Of a stretch of DNA of 64,000 bases, positions 23,991 through 32,280 are shown piece after piece. A model generated the notes under the pieces. It ran no database searches and was not told the origin of the DNA. It saw nothing but the letters and a program-made list of their open reading frames with translations. Source of the stretch: an uncultured Collinsella sp. (GTDB lineage Bacteria > Actinomycetota > Coriobacteriia > Coriobacteriales > Coriobacteriaceae). Position numbers and translations under genes: made by a program. The stretch spans positions 1 to 64,000 of the forward strand of contig CAKUGT010000006.1 in the NCBI GenBank assembly GCA_934654795.1, given 5' to 3'. How positions within the stretch are numbered: position 1 is the first letter of the stretch; every line of letters begins with the position of its first letter.

Positions 23991-24566
23991 TTATCTTGCC
24001 GGTGGAGTTGTCGTCGTTTCGTTCGTGTGGGTCGTTTCGGCATCGTCGCCCTGTTCGCCCTCGTCCTTTTGCGCATCAGCGATGGTGGAGGCCGCAGCAA
24101 CGATGCCTCGTTGGGGCGCGACACCCGTCTGAGTCTGTGCGCCCTCGACGACCTCTGTACCTGCATGCGCGAGCTCGGGCGACTTGAACATTGCGTCCAG
24201 GTTGGCACCGCCGCCGGCGTAGCCAAGCGCTGCGAGCGCGATGACAATCACTGCAACGACGACCGCGATCGGAACATAACGATGCCAGCCAGCAGGGTTG
24301 AGCCCACTGCGACGAGCTGCCCCGCGGCTAATGTAGCCAAGCGTTCCGTCGTGCTTGAGCTTGGAGCCCACCACGCGCTTACGACCCCACAGCGACGACT
24401 CGGCCTGCATGGCCAAGCGGGCGCTTGCCGAAGGATAACCATATTTTGTACGCTTAAATGAGCCATCGAAGCCAGAGGCATGCTTGCCCCACGTCACCGA
24501 TGTCGTGCGTCGGCTGACCGGCGCGGCACTCCGCCTTCTGCGGCTCGGTTTTGTAGTCTCAGCCAT
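23991..24566 (-). CDS. Basic single-pass membrane protein, unknown function
   Basis: 191 residues. The N-terminal ~90 are strongly basic (SRRRR, RRTT, GRKRVVGSKLKHDG) and Ser/Gly-rich. One membrane helix lies at about 96-117 (IAVVVAVIVIALAALGYAGG). The remaining ~75 residues are acidic and Thr/Glu-rich and predicted outside. By the positive-inside rule the N-terminus is cytosolic. No domain is recognised. The ribosome binding site (GCGGGGG) is modest. It lies downstream of the NtrC-like regulator on the same strand, 84 bp away, possibly in one transcript. Confidence 0.7.
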   Translation of the reverse strand: MAETTKPSRRRRSAAPVSRRTTSVTWGKHASGFDGSFKRTKYGYPSASARLAMQAESSLWGRKRVVGSKLKHDGTLGYISRGAARRSGLNPAGWHRYVPIAVVVAVIVIALAALGYAGGGANLDAMFKSPELAHAGTEVVEGAQTQTGVAPQRGIVAAASTIADAQKDEGEQGDDAETTHTNETTTTPPAR

Positions 24567-24650
24567 ACGCCCCCGCACGCCGTAACCAAATCGAAACAAT
24601 AACGCTTTGGACTGTAGCACACGCGTCGCGCGCGGTCACGGGCGCCTCGC

Positions 24651-25868
24651 TCAACGGTCATCGTCCTTCAGCAAGCGCCACAGCGTTGTTCGGCTTATGT
24701 CCAGCACCTCCGCCGCACGGGTTCGGTTGCCGTGGAGATGATCTACAACCAGATGTGCGATATCTCGCTCGGTATCGGCCAGCGGTCGCAGGATATACAG
24801 GTCGCTTTCGAGTGTCGGGGCGCCAAAGGTTGCGGTCTTAATCACGTCCTCTTGGGCGAGCACTTCCTCCGCCACAGCGCGGTCCACCGTGCCCGCCCCC
24901 ACCAATATATACAGTCGTTCCGAGACCTCGCGGAGCTGCAGATAATTGCGCGGCCAGCGGTAAGCATCGAGCGCCTTCGTCGCCGCGGCAGACAGCGTGG
25001 GCGCTGCCGTTCCAAATGCATCAGCGAGATATTCCAAATAGCGCGCAACCTTCGTCGACGCGGCTCCCTGCTCGGCGATTGTCGGCGCCACGCTCACCGC
25101 ACAGGCGAAGCGCTCGGTCACAAAGGCGGCTTGATCACTTTCGCTGCCACCCGGCATGTCATTCGCCGTCAGCACCACATGGCAGCGCGTCGCCAACGCG
25201 GTGTCGGCCATCGTGGAAACGAGCTCGCGAAGGCGCTGGGGGCCAACCGCATTCCAGCCCGCAATGCAAAGGGTCAGCCCCGTTTGGAACAGCGGCGATT
25301 CGGCGCTTTTGAGCACGTGGCGCCAACCGCGATCGGTAAGCTCATCGAGCGCAACGGCAACAAAGGGCTGGTCGACAAAAGGACCGTCCAGATAGAGACG
25401 CATGGCAATCTCGACCTGACCCGCTCCCAGCTCGCCCTCGAGCATGAGGGGCACACCGCGCGCATAGCTCTCGGCGACCGGCGCAGCCACCGAGGCCGCC
25501 CCCTCAACGATGCCGTACGCGCTCGATTCGTAGCGGGCCTCAACTTCGTCGGCGTTGAGCCACTCGATGCCCGCATGTGCCGCGGCGCCACGCACCTCGC
25601 GGACCACGACGACCCAAAGGCCCCCGCCCTCTTTGTCGGTGGGGCGAACGGTCAGGCTCAGGCGCGTACCCGCACGTCCCATAACCAGACGCGCGCCGTC
25701 TCCTATACGGTCGAGGCGTTCGGCAACAAAAGCCGCCACACCCCGCTCAAGCGCCGCGTCATTCATGGTCGAAATCGCGACGTCCCCACGCGCATCAATT
25801 GCCAATGCCGAGGCCCCGGCAGCGGCCAGGGCCTCGGTCAAGATGTTCAGCTTGGCATCGCTGTCCAT
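24651..25868 (-). CDS. Degenerate NtrC-type regulator (AAA+ remnant plus Fis HTH)
   Basis: 405 residues with the outline of a sigma-54 enhancer-binding protein: an N-terminal sensor-like region (1-120), a central AAA+-like domain (about 125-330) and a C-terminal Fis-type helix-turn-helix (HGNRTRAAEVLDISRTTLWRLLKDD). The ATPase hallmarks are gone: the P-loop position reads LEGELGAGQVEIA instead of GE-GTGKE, and there is no GAFTGA loop for sigma-54 contact. It therefore probably regulates sigma-70-type promoters by binding DNA, as TyrR does. It lies downstream of yeiH on the same strand. A TTCAAAATTGAA palindrome in its upstream region (25922-25933) may be its own site. Confidence 0.75.
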   Translation of the reverse strand: MDSDAKLNILTEALAAAGASALAIDARGDVAISTMNDAALERGVAAFVAERLDRIGDGARLVMGRAGTRLSLTVRPTDKEGGGLWVVVVREVRGAAAHAGIEWLNADEVEARYESSAYGIVEGAASVAAPVAESYARGVPLMLEGELGAGQVEIAMRLYLDGPFVDQPFVAVALDELTDRGWRHVLKSAESPLFQTGLTLCIAGWNAVGPQRLRELVSTMADTALATRCHVVLTANDMPGGSESDQAAFVTERFACAVSVAPTIAEQGAASTKVARYLEYLADAFGTAAPTLSAAATKALDAYRWPRNYLQLREVSERLYILVGAGTVDRAVAEEVLAQEDVIKTATFGAPTLESDLYILRPLADTERDIAHLVVDHLHGNRTRAAEVLDISRTTLWRLLKDDDR

Positions 25869-26133
25869 GGTTCGCCCCGTCTCCAGCCACGACCCTTATC
25901 TGCGGCTTGGCATCTCAAGTGTTTCAAAATTGAACGATATTGCTCACCAAACACTATAGGGCAGAAGCCGCCGTCCTGCGAGTATAGGTGTTGCCCCGCA
26001 TCGCCATCCTGGCGGGGCGATAAGAGCTCTTCGGGACCTATAAACCTGCGGACAAGCCATACCCGCAAGAGCTCCTATCGCTCCACCGCAGGCATGCGCG
26101 CACCAGCACGCAGCACGCAAATCAGTTGCCTCT

Positions 26134-27168
26134 TTACCAGATTCCCAGCACGTGCTGCATTCCCAAGCTCATGCACGCAATGCCAATCCAGCAGCAAAAG
26201 CCCAACGCGATGGGCTTGCCGCCCTTTTTGACCAGCTCGACGATATCGGTATTAAAGCCAATAGCCGCCATGGCCATCACGATAAAAAACTTCGACAGCT
26301 CCTTGATGGGCGCCGTGATGGACACGGGAAGCTGAAGCACCGTGGTGATTACGCTCGCCAGCACAAAGAACAGCACAAACATGGGAAACGCGCGTTTCAA
26401 CGAGAACGTGCTTTTGGCGTCGCCCCCGGCCTTGCGCGCCAGATGCATCTGCCAGCACGCAAGAACCAACGTGATGGGGATAATGGCCAACGTCCTGGTG
26501 AGCTTGACCACCGTGGCGCTCTCGAGCACGTTGGCGCCGGGATGCATGCTGTCCCAAGCGCTCGCCGCAGCCGTTACGGACGAGGTGTCGTTGATGGCGG
26601 TGCCGGCAAACAGCCCAAAGCCCTCGTTGGTCAGGCCGAGTATGCCACCGAGCGTCGGAAACACGAGCGCCGCGATAACGTTAAACAGGAAGATAACCGA
26701 AATGGCCTGGGCAATCTCGCGATCGTCGGCATCGATGACGGGTGCGGTCGCGGCGATGGCCGAACCGCCGCAAATCGACGAACCCACGCCCACAAGCGTC
26801 GCAATCTTGCCCGGCACGTTCATGACGCGGCAGAGCACGAAGGCGATGACAAGAGAGGTCGAGATCGTCGCCACGATAATCGGCAGCGACTGGGCGCCCT
26901 TGGACAGAATCTGGGAGAGGTTCATGCCAAAGCCAAGCAGGATAACTGCGTACTGCAAGACTTTTTTGGACGTATAGGTGACACCGGAGGCGAGCTGTTC
27001 GCGATGATTCTTGGGAAAGACGAGCGCCAGGACCATGCCGAAGAGGATGGCAAATACCGGCCCGCCGACCACCTCAATCTGTTTGCCGAGCAACGTCGCG
27101 GGGATAGCGATGATCAGGCAGAACAAGACGCCTTTCCAGCGCTCGCGTACGAAATTTGCCAGTTGCAT
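26134..27168 (-). CDS. yeiH: YeiH/UPF0324 family membrane protein (putative sulfate exporter)
   Basis: 344 residues with about ten hydrophobic segments. Conserved family motifs are present: GVGSSICGGSAIAATAPVI (residues about 125-145), GTAINDTSSVTAAA near 190 and FFIVMAMAAIGFNTDI near 300. The family is annotated as a putative sulfate export transporter, on limited evidence. The start (MQLANFVRERW) follows AAGGAA. It is divergent from a GntR regulator with 163-193 bp between them and upstream of the degenerate NtrC-like regulator, either of which may control it. A GC hairpin at 25993-26022 follows the gene. Confidence 0.85.
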   Translation of the reverse strand: MQLANFVRERWKGVLFCLIIAIPATLLGKQIEVVGGPVFAILFGMVLALVFPKNHREQLASGVTYTSKKVLQYAVILLGFGMNLSQILSKGAQSLPIIVATISTSLVIAFVLCRVMNVPGKIATLVGVGSSICGGSAIAATAPVIDADDREIAQAISVIFLFNVIAALVFPTLGGILGLTNEGFGLFAGTAINDTSSVTAAASAWDSMHPGANVLESATVVKLTRTLAIIPITLVLACWQMHLARKAGGDAKSTFSLKRAFPMFVLFFVLASVITTVLQLPVSITAPIKELSKFFIVMAMAAIGFNTDIVELVKKGGKPIALGFCCWIGIACMSLGMQHVLGIW

Positions 27169-27361
27169 ATGGGATTCCTTCTTTCTATTTCACGTTTGCG
27201 ACGGCTTATGATACGGCAACATCGAGCACAGTCTCGCGCAAACAAAGACTAAGATGCCGCAATAGTTCTCGGGCGACAGTCGAATTACTCACTGCGGAGA
27301 GCTGATTCGCGGCATAATAAACAACTGACATATGAGTTTGATAGAACGGTTGCGAGGCACT

Positions 27362-28063
27362 ATGGAAGAATCGATGCACGTCGGCGAGCAAGAAACAAGC
27401 CTACAAGACCAGTCCTACCACACCATTCGACGCAAAATCGTCTACCTTGACTACAAGCCGGGCGAAAAGCTAGGCGTCAAGCAACTTTGCGACGACCTGG
27501 ATATGGGGCGCACCCCTGTGCGCGAGGCACTGGTGCGTCTGGCGCAAGAGGGCCTGGTGCGCACCGTGCCCCAGAGCGGTACCTACGTCTCACCCATCAA
27601 TCTCACCCTTGCCGAGAGTGCCTGTTACATCCGCGAGCATCTGGAAAAGCAGGTGATCGTGGAGTGCTGCGCCCGTGCCACCTCGGCAGGCATCGAGCAG
27701 CTCGACCGCGCCATCGCGCTGCAGGAAAAGGCCATGGCCGAAGAGGATCGCATCGGCTTCTTTTTGAGCGACAACCTCATGCATCACATGATTTTTAGCA
27801 TCGCATGCCGCAGCACCGTGTGGTCGTGGCTCGAGGAGACCAATGCCGACCTGGAGCGCTTCCGCTGGCTGCGCGCCGCCACGCAGGTTCTCGACAATCA
27901 GGACATCGTGAACGAGCACAAGCAGATTCGCCGCGCCATCGCCGGTCGCGACCCCATCGAAGCGAGCTTTTTGGTCAGCAAGCACCTGCACATGATGTTC
28001 CGCAACCAAACCGAAGTTCTGGACCAGTTCCCCGAGTACTTCGAGACCAGCAAGCTCCGCTAA
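27362..28063 (+). CDS. GntR-family regulator (FCD/FadR subfamily)
   Basis: About 233 residues: an N-terminal winged helix (SYHTIRRKIVYLDYKPGEKL, then LCDDLDMGRTPVREALVRLA) and a C-terminal all-helical FCD ligand domain with the metal-binding histidines expected in this subfamily (LMHHMIF; HLHMMF). Effectors in the family are small organic acids; the one here is unknown. The ATG at 27362 is preferred because GCGAGG precedes it; an in-frame ATG at 27332 lacks a ribosome binding site. It is divergent from yeiH, so regulation of yeiH is plausible. The TAA is the first part of a repeated terminator-like element. Confidence 0.85.
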   Translation: MEESMHVGEQETSLQDQSYHTIRRKIVYLDYKPGEKLGVKQLCDDLDMGRTPVREALVRLAQEGLVRTVPQSGTYVSPINLTLAESACYIREHLEKQVIVECCARATSAGIEQLDRAIALQEKAMAEEDRIGFFLSDNLMHHMIFSIACRSTVWSWLEETNADLERFRWLRAATQVLDNQDIVNEHKQIRRAIAGRDPIEASFLVSKHLHMMFRNQTEVLDQFPEYFETSKLR

Positions 28064-28107
28064 CCTGCCAAAAAGGGACAGGTTTATTTTGGCAGGTTTT
28101 ATCTGGG
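28061..28107 (+). repeat. Stop-codon-linked terminator element, copy 1
   Basis: A perfect 12-bp stem AACCTGCCAAAA/TTTTGGCAGGTT (28062-28073, 28087-28098) encloses AGGGACAGGTTTA and is followed by TTAT. The TAA stop of the GntR gene is its first triplet. The same 47 bases occur at 45871-45917 after larE. A variant occurs on the minus strand after the first MFS gene (30478-30514). Confidence 0.85.
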
Positions 28108-28117
28108 CAAATGCAAC

Positions 28118-28152
28118 AAGGCCCGGCTCCGTCTGATGCGGAGCCGGGCCTT
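28118..28152. terminator. Bidirectional terminator between gntR and glmS
   Basis: Perfect 14-bp arms AAGGCCCGGCTCCG/CGGAGCCGGGCCTT with a 7-nt loop, 24 bp past the glmS stop on the minus strand. The T-tract is weak in both directions. Confidence 0.65.
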
Positions 28153-28176
28153 GGTCGTTAGAACAACGGGGCTCGA

Positions 28177-30024
28177 TTATTCAACCGTAACGCTTTTCGC
28201 CAGGTTACGAGGCTGGTCGACGTCGCATCCGCGCAGGATGGCGACCTCGCGGGCGAGCAGCTGCAGCGGGACGCTCGCGGTGATGGGGCTGAACACGTCG
28301 CGGACTGCCGGCACGCGGATGATGCAGTCGGCAATCTTGTTGATCTCCTCGTCGCCCTCGGTGGCAACGACGATGACCTTGGCGCCACGCGCTTTGCACT
28401 CCATAAGGTTCGACACGGTCTTGTCGTAAGTGGCGCTCTTGGTGGCCACGGCGATGACGGGGAAGCCCGGGTCGATCAGGGCAATAGGGCCGTGCTTCAT
28501 CTCGCCGGCGGCATAGGCCTCGGCGTGCAGGTAGCTGACCTCTTTGAGCTTGAGCGCACCCTCGTAGGAAATAGCGGCACCCATGCCACGACCCACGAAC
28601 AGCGCCGACTGCGCGTCCTTGCACAGCAGGGCGGCCTCATGCACGGCCTCGGTCTGGGTATCCAAAATCCACTGAATCTGCTCGGCCGTATCGGAAAGCT
28701 CGCGGAACAGCATGCGCGCCTGCTTGGTGGTCAGACGGTACTTGACCTGCGCCAACAGCAAAGCCAGCAGCGTAAGGCTCACGACCTGGCCGATGAAGCT
28801 CTTGGTCGAGGCGACCGCGATCTCCTTGTTGGCCTTGGTGTAGATGACGCCGTCGCTCTCACGCGCCACGGGGCTGCCCACCACGTTGGTGATGCCGAAG
28901 ACCTTGGCGCCCTTGATGCGCGCGTCGCGAATGGCGGCAAGGGTGTCGGCCGTCTCGCCCGACTGGGACACGGCCACGACAAGCGTCGTCGGCGTGATGA
29001 TGGGATTGCGATAGCGGAACTCGCTGGCCGCCTCAACCTCGGTGGGGATGCGAGCCCAGCCCTCAATAAGGTTCTTGGCGATGAGGCCAGCGTGATAGCT
29101 GGTGCCGCAAGCGATCACGTAGACGCGGTCGATGTCGTTGAGTTCCTCGAGGGACAGGCCCAGCTCGTCGATATCGAGCTCGCCGGCGGGGGTCATACGG
29201 CCCACCAGCGTATCGCGCACGACGCGCGGCTGCTCGTGGATTTCCTTGAGCATAAAGTCGGGATAACCGCCCTTTTCTGCCATGTCCAGGTCCCAGTCGA
29301 TGTGGGTGACCTTGGGCTCGATGACGTTGCCGGCCTCGTCGGTGTACTCGACGCCCGCGGGCGTGAGCTTGGCAAACTGACCGTCCTCGAGCACCACGAC
29401 ATCGCGGGTGGCGTCGATGAGCGCGATGACATCGGAAGCAACATAGGAGCCGGTTTCGCCCACGCCGACTACGATCGGGGAATCCTTGCGGGCCACGGCG
29501 ATCACGCCAGGCTCGTCGGCGGAAACGGCGGCCAGACCATAGGCACCGACCACATGGGTGCAAGCCTCGCGCACGGATGCCATCAGGTCGTGCGTCTCGG
29601 CATAAGCCTCTTCGATCAGATGCGCGAAGACCTCGGTATCGGTCTCGCTCTTAAAGTGGTGGCCGCGACCCTCCAGCTCTTCGCGCAGCTCGGCGAAGTT
29701 CTCGATGATGCCGTTGTGGACGATGGCGATACGACCGTCGCAGCTGGTGTGGGGGTGAGCGTTAACGACGGAGGGCTTGCCGTGGGTGGCCCAACGGGTG
29801 TGGCCGATACCGCAGGTAGCGTCGCTGTCGATGTTGGAAAGCTCGCTCTCCAAGCCCGCGACCTTGCCCACGCGGCGGATGACGTCGAGGTGCGCTGCGG
29901 CGCCCTCGCCCACCTCGAGCGCGACGCCCGAGGAGTCATAGCCGCGATACTCCATACGCTTGAGGCCCGTGACCAGGATGTTCTTTGCAATATCAGAGCC
30001 GGTGTAGCCGACGATTCCGCACAT
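28177..30024 (-). CDS. glmS: Glutamine-fructose-6-phosphate aminotransferase
   Basis: 615 residues, the usual length. The N-terminal glutaminase (Ntn) domain starts MCGIVGYTGS, with Cys2 as nucleophile once Met is removed and GYDSSGVAL and HTRWATHG following. Two SIS isomerase domains come next (SQSGETADTLAAIR; HAEAYAAGEMKHGPIALID), ending in the conserved PRNLAKSVTVE. It makes glucosamine-6-phosphate for peptidoglycan. The ATG follows AAGGGA. The leader is short, and I see no glmS ribozyme. Upstream lies a 500-bp non-coding region filled with repeats. Confidence 0.96.
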   Translation of the reverse strand: MCGIVGYTGSDIAKNILVTGLKRMEYRGYDSSGVALEVGEGAAAHLDVIRRVGKVAGLESELSNIDSDATCGIGHTRWATHGKPSVVNAHPHTSCDGRIAIVHNGIIENFAELREELEGRGHHFKSETDTEVFAHLIEEAYAETHDLMASVREACTHVVGAYGLAAVSADEPGVIAVARKDSPIVVGVGETGSYVASDVIALIDATRDVVVLEDGQFAKLTPAGVEYTDEAGNVIEPKVTHIDWDLDMAEKGGYPDFMLKEIHEQPRVVRDTLVGRMTPAGELDIDELGLSLEELNDIDRVYVIACGTSYHAGLIAKNLIEGWARIPTEVEAASEFRYRNPIITPTTLVVAVSQSGETADTLAAIRDARIKGAKVFGITNVVGSPVARESDGVIYTKANKEIAVASTKSFIGQVVSLTLLALLLAQVKYRLTTKQARMLFRELSDTAEQIQWILDTQTEAVHEAALLCKDAQSALFVGRGMGAAISYEGALKLKEVSYLHAEAYAAGEMKHGPIALIDPGFPVIAVATKSATYDKTVSNLMECKARGAKVIVVATEGDEEINKIADCIIRVPAVRDVFSPITASVPLQLLAREVAILRGCDVDQPRNLAKSVTVE

Positions 30025-30181
30025 AGGATAAATCCCTTCGTTCGCGTGACTGCAAGACGTCCACGCACAGGGGGCGCTGAGACGTATAACGTTCGAGTAT
30101 TGTACTCACGCAAACGCAAGCTGATATACCAGAAGTGGTATCTCAACTTAGATACCACCCGATGCACACACGTCCAGCCGG

Positions 30182-30446
30182 TCCAAACCACCACAATGGG
30201 GACTGTCCCCTTCTTGGTGGTTTTGGACGGGCTGGCCGTCGCTCCGCCGAAATATCTCAATCTGTAACATCTGGGCCGCAAAAAGCCGGTTAGTTGTTAC
30301 AGATCGAGACGTTTGGACCCGATACCAGCGCTTCGTCTCAATCTGTAACAGGTAGAGCCGGTTTTGCCGTCCAGATGTTACAGATCGAGACAGTTGAAGG
30401 CCCGGGCAGCAAAACCACCGCGAAGGGGACTGTCCCCTTCGCGGCG
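30182..30446. repeat. Composite palindromic repeat, copy A
   Basis: Four nested parts. (1) A GGGGACTGTCCCC palindrome inside AACCACC/GGTGG arms (30182-30227). (2) A hairpin CTCAATCTGTAACA (30256-30269) with TGTTACAGATCGAG (30295-30308). (3) A hairpin GTCTCAATCTGTAACA (30335-30350) with TGTTACAGATCGAGAC (30376-30391). (4) A second GGGGACTGTCCCC palindrome with 13-bp perfect arms (30418-30444). A nearly identical copy in the same orientation lies at 38328-38596. No open frame. Confidence 0.85.
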
Positions 30447-30477
30447 GCCCAGCAGGCAGCAGCGTTTCCCCAGATAA

Positions 30478-30514
30478 AACCTGCCAAAATAAACCTGTCC
30501 CTTTTTGGTAGGTT
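30478..30514 (-). repeat. Stop-codon-linked terminator element, copy 3 (variant)
   Basis: On the minus strand, AACCTACCAAAA and TTTTGGCAGGTT pair with one mismatch and enclose AGGGACAGGTTTA. It begins 6 nt past the MFS stop codon. It has the same sense orientation relative to its gene as copies 1 and 2. Confidence 0.8.
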
Positions 30515-30519
30515 TTCGT

Positions 30520-32124
30520 TTAGGTGGTTTGTTTGGGAAAGGTTGTTGCGAGCGCTGCGACAGCGAGGCCGGCCACCACGTAGAAAGCCGTGGCTGCGGA
30601 GCTCGCGCGGACCTCGGCGTTATCTGCCAAGAGCTCTCCTTGTGCCTCGGGCGCAACGTTCATGGATTCCAGGCGCGCCGTAAATGCCGCGTCGCTTTCA
30701 AAGGTGTAGACAACCTCTTCGAGCGCCGTCTTGCCTTGCGTGTCGACCATACCGCTCGCCTCGATACGCGCATCGAGGCCGGTGTTGACGGCGATAAGCA
30801 AGACCGAACCCATGGCAGCGGAGCCCAGCGCGAGGCCGAGATTTCGCGCGGCGCCCTGAATGCCGCCCGACTGCTGGGCGTCACTCGGCGGCACAGCAGA
30901 AGCAACGATGTTGTTGGCCTGCGAGTTCACCAAACCAACGCCCACGCCGCCAAAGAGTGTACCGACCACCATGATGGGCGTAAGCTCGGACGCTCGCACG
31001 CCAAACGCCATGCTCACGCAGGCGGCGGCCATAAAGACATAGCCCACACGGACCACAGACCAGGGCTTGAGCTGCGGGAACTTGCGTGGCACAAACATCG
31101 CGAGCACCAGCATGGGCACGCCCGAGATAATGCCCAGGAGTGCGGTCTGCATACCGCCGAGGCCAATCACAAGCTGATAGTACGAAGTGCCCACCAAGCC
31201 CTGAGCGCCCATGTAAAAGAACGGCAGGGCAATGGCCACAACGCCGGCTCGAACGGTGGCGTTGCGCACAAAGCTCGATGGCAAAATCGCTATACCGTGC
31301 GTCCGCTCCATCCAACGCTCGACCGGAATCAAAACCACCAGCAACAGTATGCCGACGCCAACGATAGGAAGCGCAGGAGAGATACCCGCGATTGTAAAGG
31401 GCGCCTGCGGCAAAGGGGCAAACACGCCCCAAGTCGAGATGCGCGAGAGGCCACACATAACGGCGAACAATCCCAGAGAGGCAATAACTGCACCCGGTGT
31501 GTCAAACTTGCCCGCATGCAGGCCGCCGCCCGTCGGCAGCTTCGCGCTCGCAACGAGCAGGGCCACAAAATAGGCCGCAAGCACGCCAAAGGTCACGCGA
31601 AAGCCCGCAACATCGACCAGAATGCCCAGAGCGATGGGAATGATCGTCGCAAGCGCTGCGGACGCAGCGATAACACCGTACGCCTGCTTGCGCTCCTCCC
31701 CCTCGTACAGCATGGACACCATGCCGAGTACCGAAGGGATAATGAGGCTTGCGCCCAGGCCGACCATAAGACGGCCACCCCAAATAAGCAGCTCGATGCT
31801 CGGCGAAAACGCACACAGCAGCTCGCCCACCACGGCAAGCACCAATCCGGCGCGGAAATTACGGCACCACCCGATAACCATGCCGAGCAAACCGCTCGCA
31901 AGCATAAAGGTTCCTGCCATAAGCGAATAAACCGTGCTCGCCATCTGAACGTCGGAGAGCGGGCACCCAAACACACACATCATCTCGGCCATGGCAACCG
32001 AAAACGCGCCGTTGTCTGCCGAGGTGCCCACCTGAGCGCATGCCAGCACGATCAACGGCGCCAGACGCGCCAAACGAGAAGGCGCCGTGGACTCCATCCC
32101 CGACCTCGAAACCGCGCGATCCAT
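30520..32124 (-). CDS. MFS transporter, DHA2/EmrB-like (paralogue 1)
   Basis: About 534 residues with ~14 hydrophobic segments, a DHA2-type major facilitator. It shares motifs with the second MFS gene at 35859-37475: SADNGAFSVA near the start, YSLMAGTFM, WGGRLMVGLGASLIIPSVLG, ISTWGVF, PFTIAGISP and QANNIVASAV. A soluble loop of ~75 residues precedes the last membrane helix in both. The start at 32124 is chosen because GGTGATG precedes it; an ATG four codons earlier is possible. The substrate is unknown. The gene is divergent from a PRD-type regulator, and a palindromic site overlaps its promoter. The amidohydrolase linked to paralogue 2 suggests an amide or cyclic-imide substrate (inference). 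Confidence 0.85.
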   Translation of the reverse strand: MDRAVSRSGMESTAPSRLARLAPLIVLACAQVGTSADNGAFSVAMAEMMCVFGCPLSDVQMASTVYSLMAGTFMLASGLLGMVIGWCRNFRAGLVLAVVGELLCAFSPSIELLIWGGRLMVGLGASLIIPSVLGMVSMLYEGEERKQAYGVIAASAALATIIPIALGILVDVAGFRVTFGVLAAYFVALLVASAKLPTGGGLHAGKFDTPGAVIASLGLFAVMCGLSRISTWGVFAPLPQAPFTIAGISPALPIVGVGILLLVVLIPVERWMERTHGIAILPSSFVRNATVRAGVVAIALPFFYMGAQGLVGTSYYQLVIGLGGMQTALLGIISGVPMLVLAMFVPRKFPQLKPWSVVRVGYVFMAAACVSMAFGVRASELTPIMVVGTLFGGVGVGLVNSQANNIVASAVPPSDAQQSGGIQGAARNLGLALGSAAMGSVLLIAVNTGLDARIEASGMVDTQGKTALEEVVYTFESDAAFTARLESMNVAPEAQGELLADNAEVRASSAATAFYVVAGLAVAALATTFPKQTT

Positions 32125-32148
32125 GCACATCACCATCCGCTTTTTTCA

Positions 32149-32165
32149 TTCCGTATATGCGGCAA
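32149..32165. promoter_or_regulatory. Candidate operator S1 (MFS1 promoter side)
   Basis: The 17-bp site TTCCGTATATGCGGCAA lies just upstream of the MFS1 start and overlaps a possible -10 (TATACG on the minus strand). It matches S2 (32233-32249) at 14 of 17 positions. Over its last 15 bases it matches S3 (37589-37603), upstream of MFS2, at 14 of 15. Confidence 0.5.
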
Positions 32166-32232
32166 GGATTTAAAACCAACCCTTCCCCTACTCATCATAA
32201 AAAATGCGTATCATGACAGGTGCCACGCTCTT

Positions 32233-32249
32233 TTCCAGATATACGGCAA
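32233..32249. promoter_or_regulatory. Candidate operator S2 (regulator side)
   Basis: TTCCAGATATACGGCAA lies 31 bp upstream of the PRD-type regulator ATG and is related to S1 and S3. It would fit autoregulation. Confidence 0.45.
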
Positions 32250-32280
32250 ATCGAGCTTTCCCGCGATACCAGGAGCCTTC

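Larger units (their letters stand above)
30025..30519. other. 495-bp repeat-rich gap between glmS and the first MFS gene
   Basis: It contains the glmS leader (30025-30180), composite repeat copy A (30182-30446) and terminator element copy 3 (30478-30514). The glmS promoter should lie near 30100-30150, but I could not assign hexamers with confidence. No plausible gene. Confidence 0.6.

Noticed and set aside
24732..26231. 499-codon plus-strand frame opposite the NtrC-like regulator
   Set aside because: Arg/His-rich shadow; the minus-strand gene ends in a clear Fis helix-turn-helix.
30025..30180. glmS ribozyme or other riboswitch upstream of glmS
   Set aside because: The leader before the ATG is short, and I could not find the ribozyme core or any other riboswitch consensus.
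30182..30446. Possible CRISPR array
   Set aside because: The repeated units are inverted pairs with conserved, not variable, intervening sequence, there are only two hairpins per copy, and no cas gene is present.
30505..32280. Upstream extension of the PRD-regulator frame (592 codons, opposite MFS1)
   Set aside because: Low-complexity His/Arg-rich sequence that mirrors the MFS gene; the regulator starts at 32281 with its own AGGAG.
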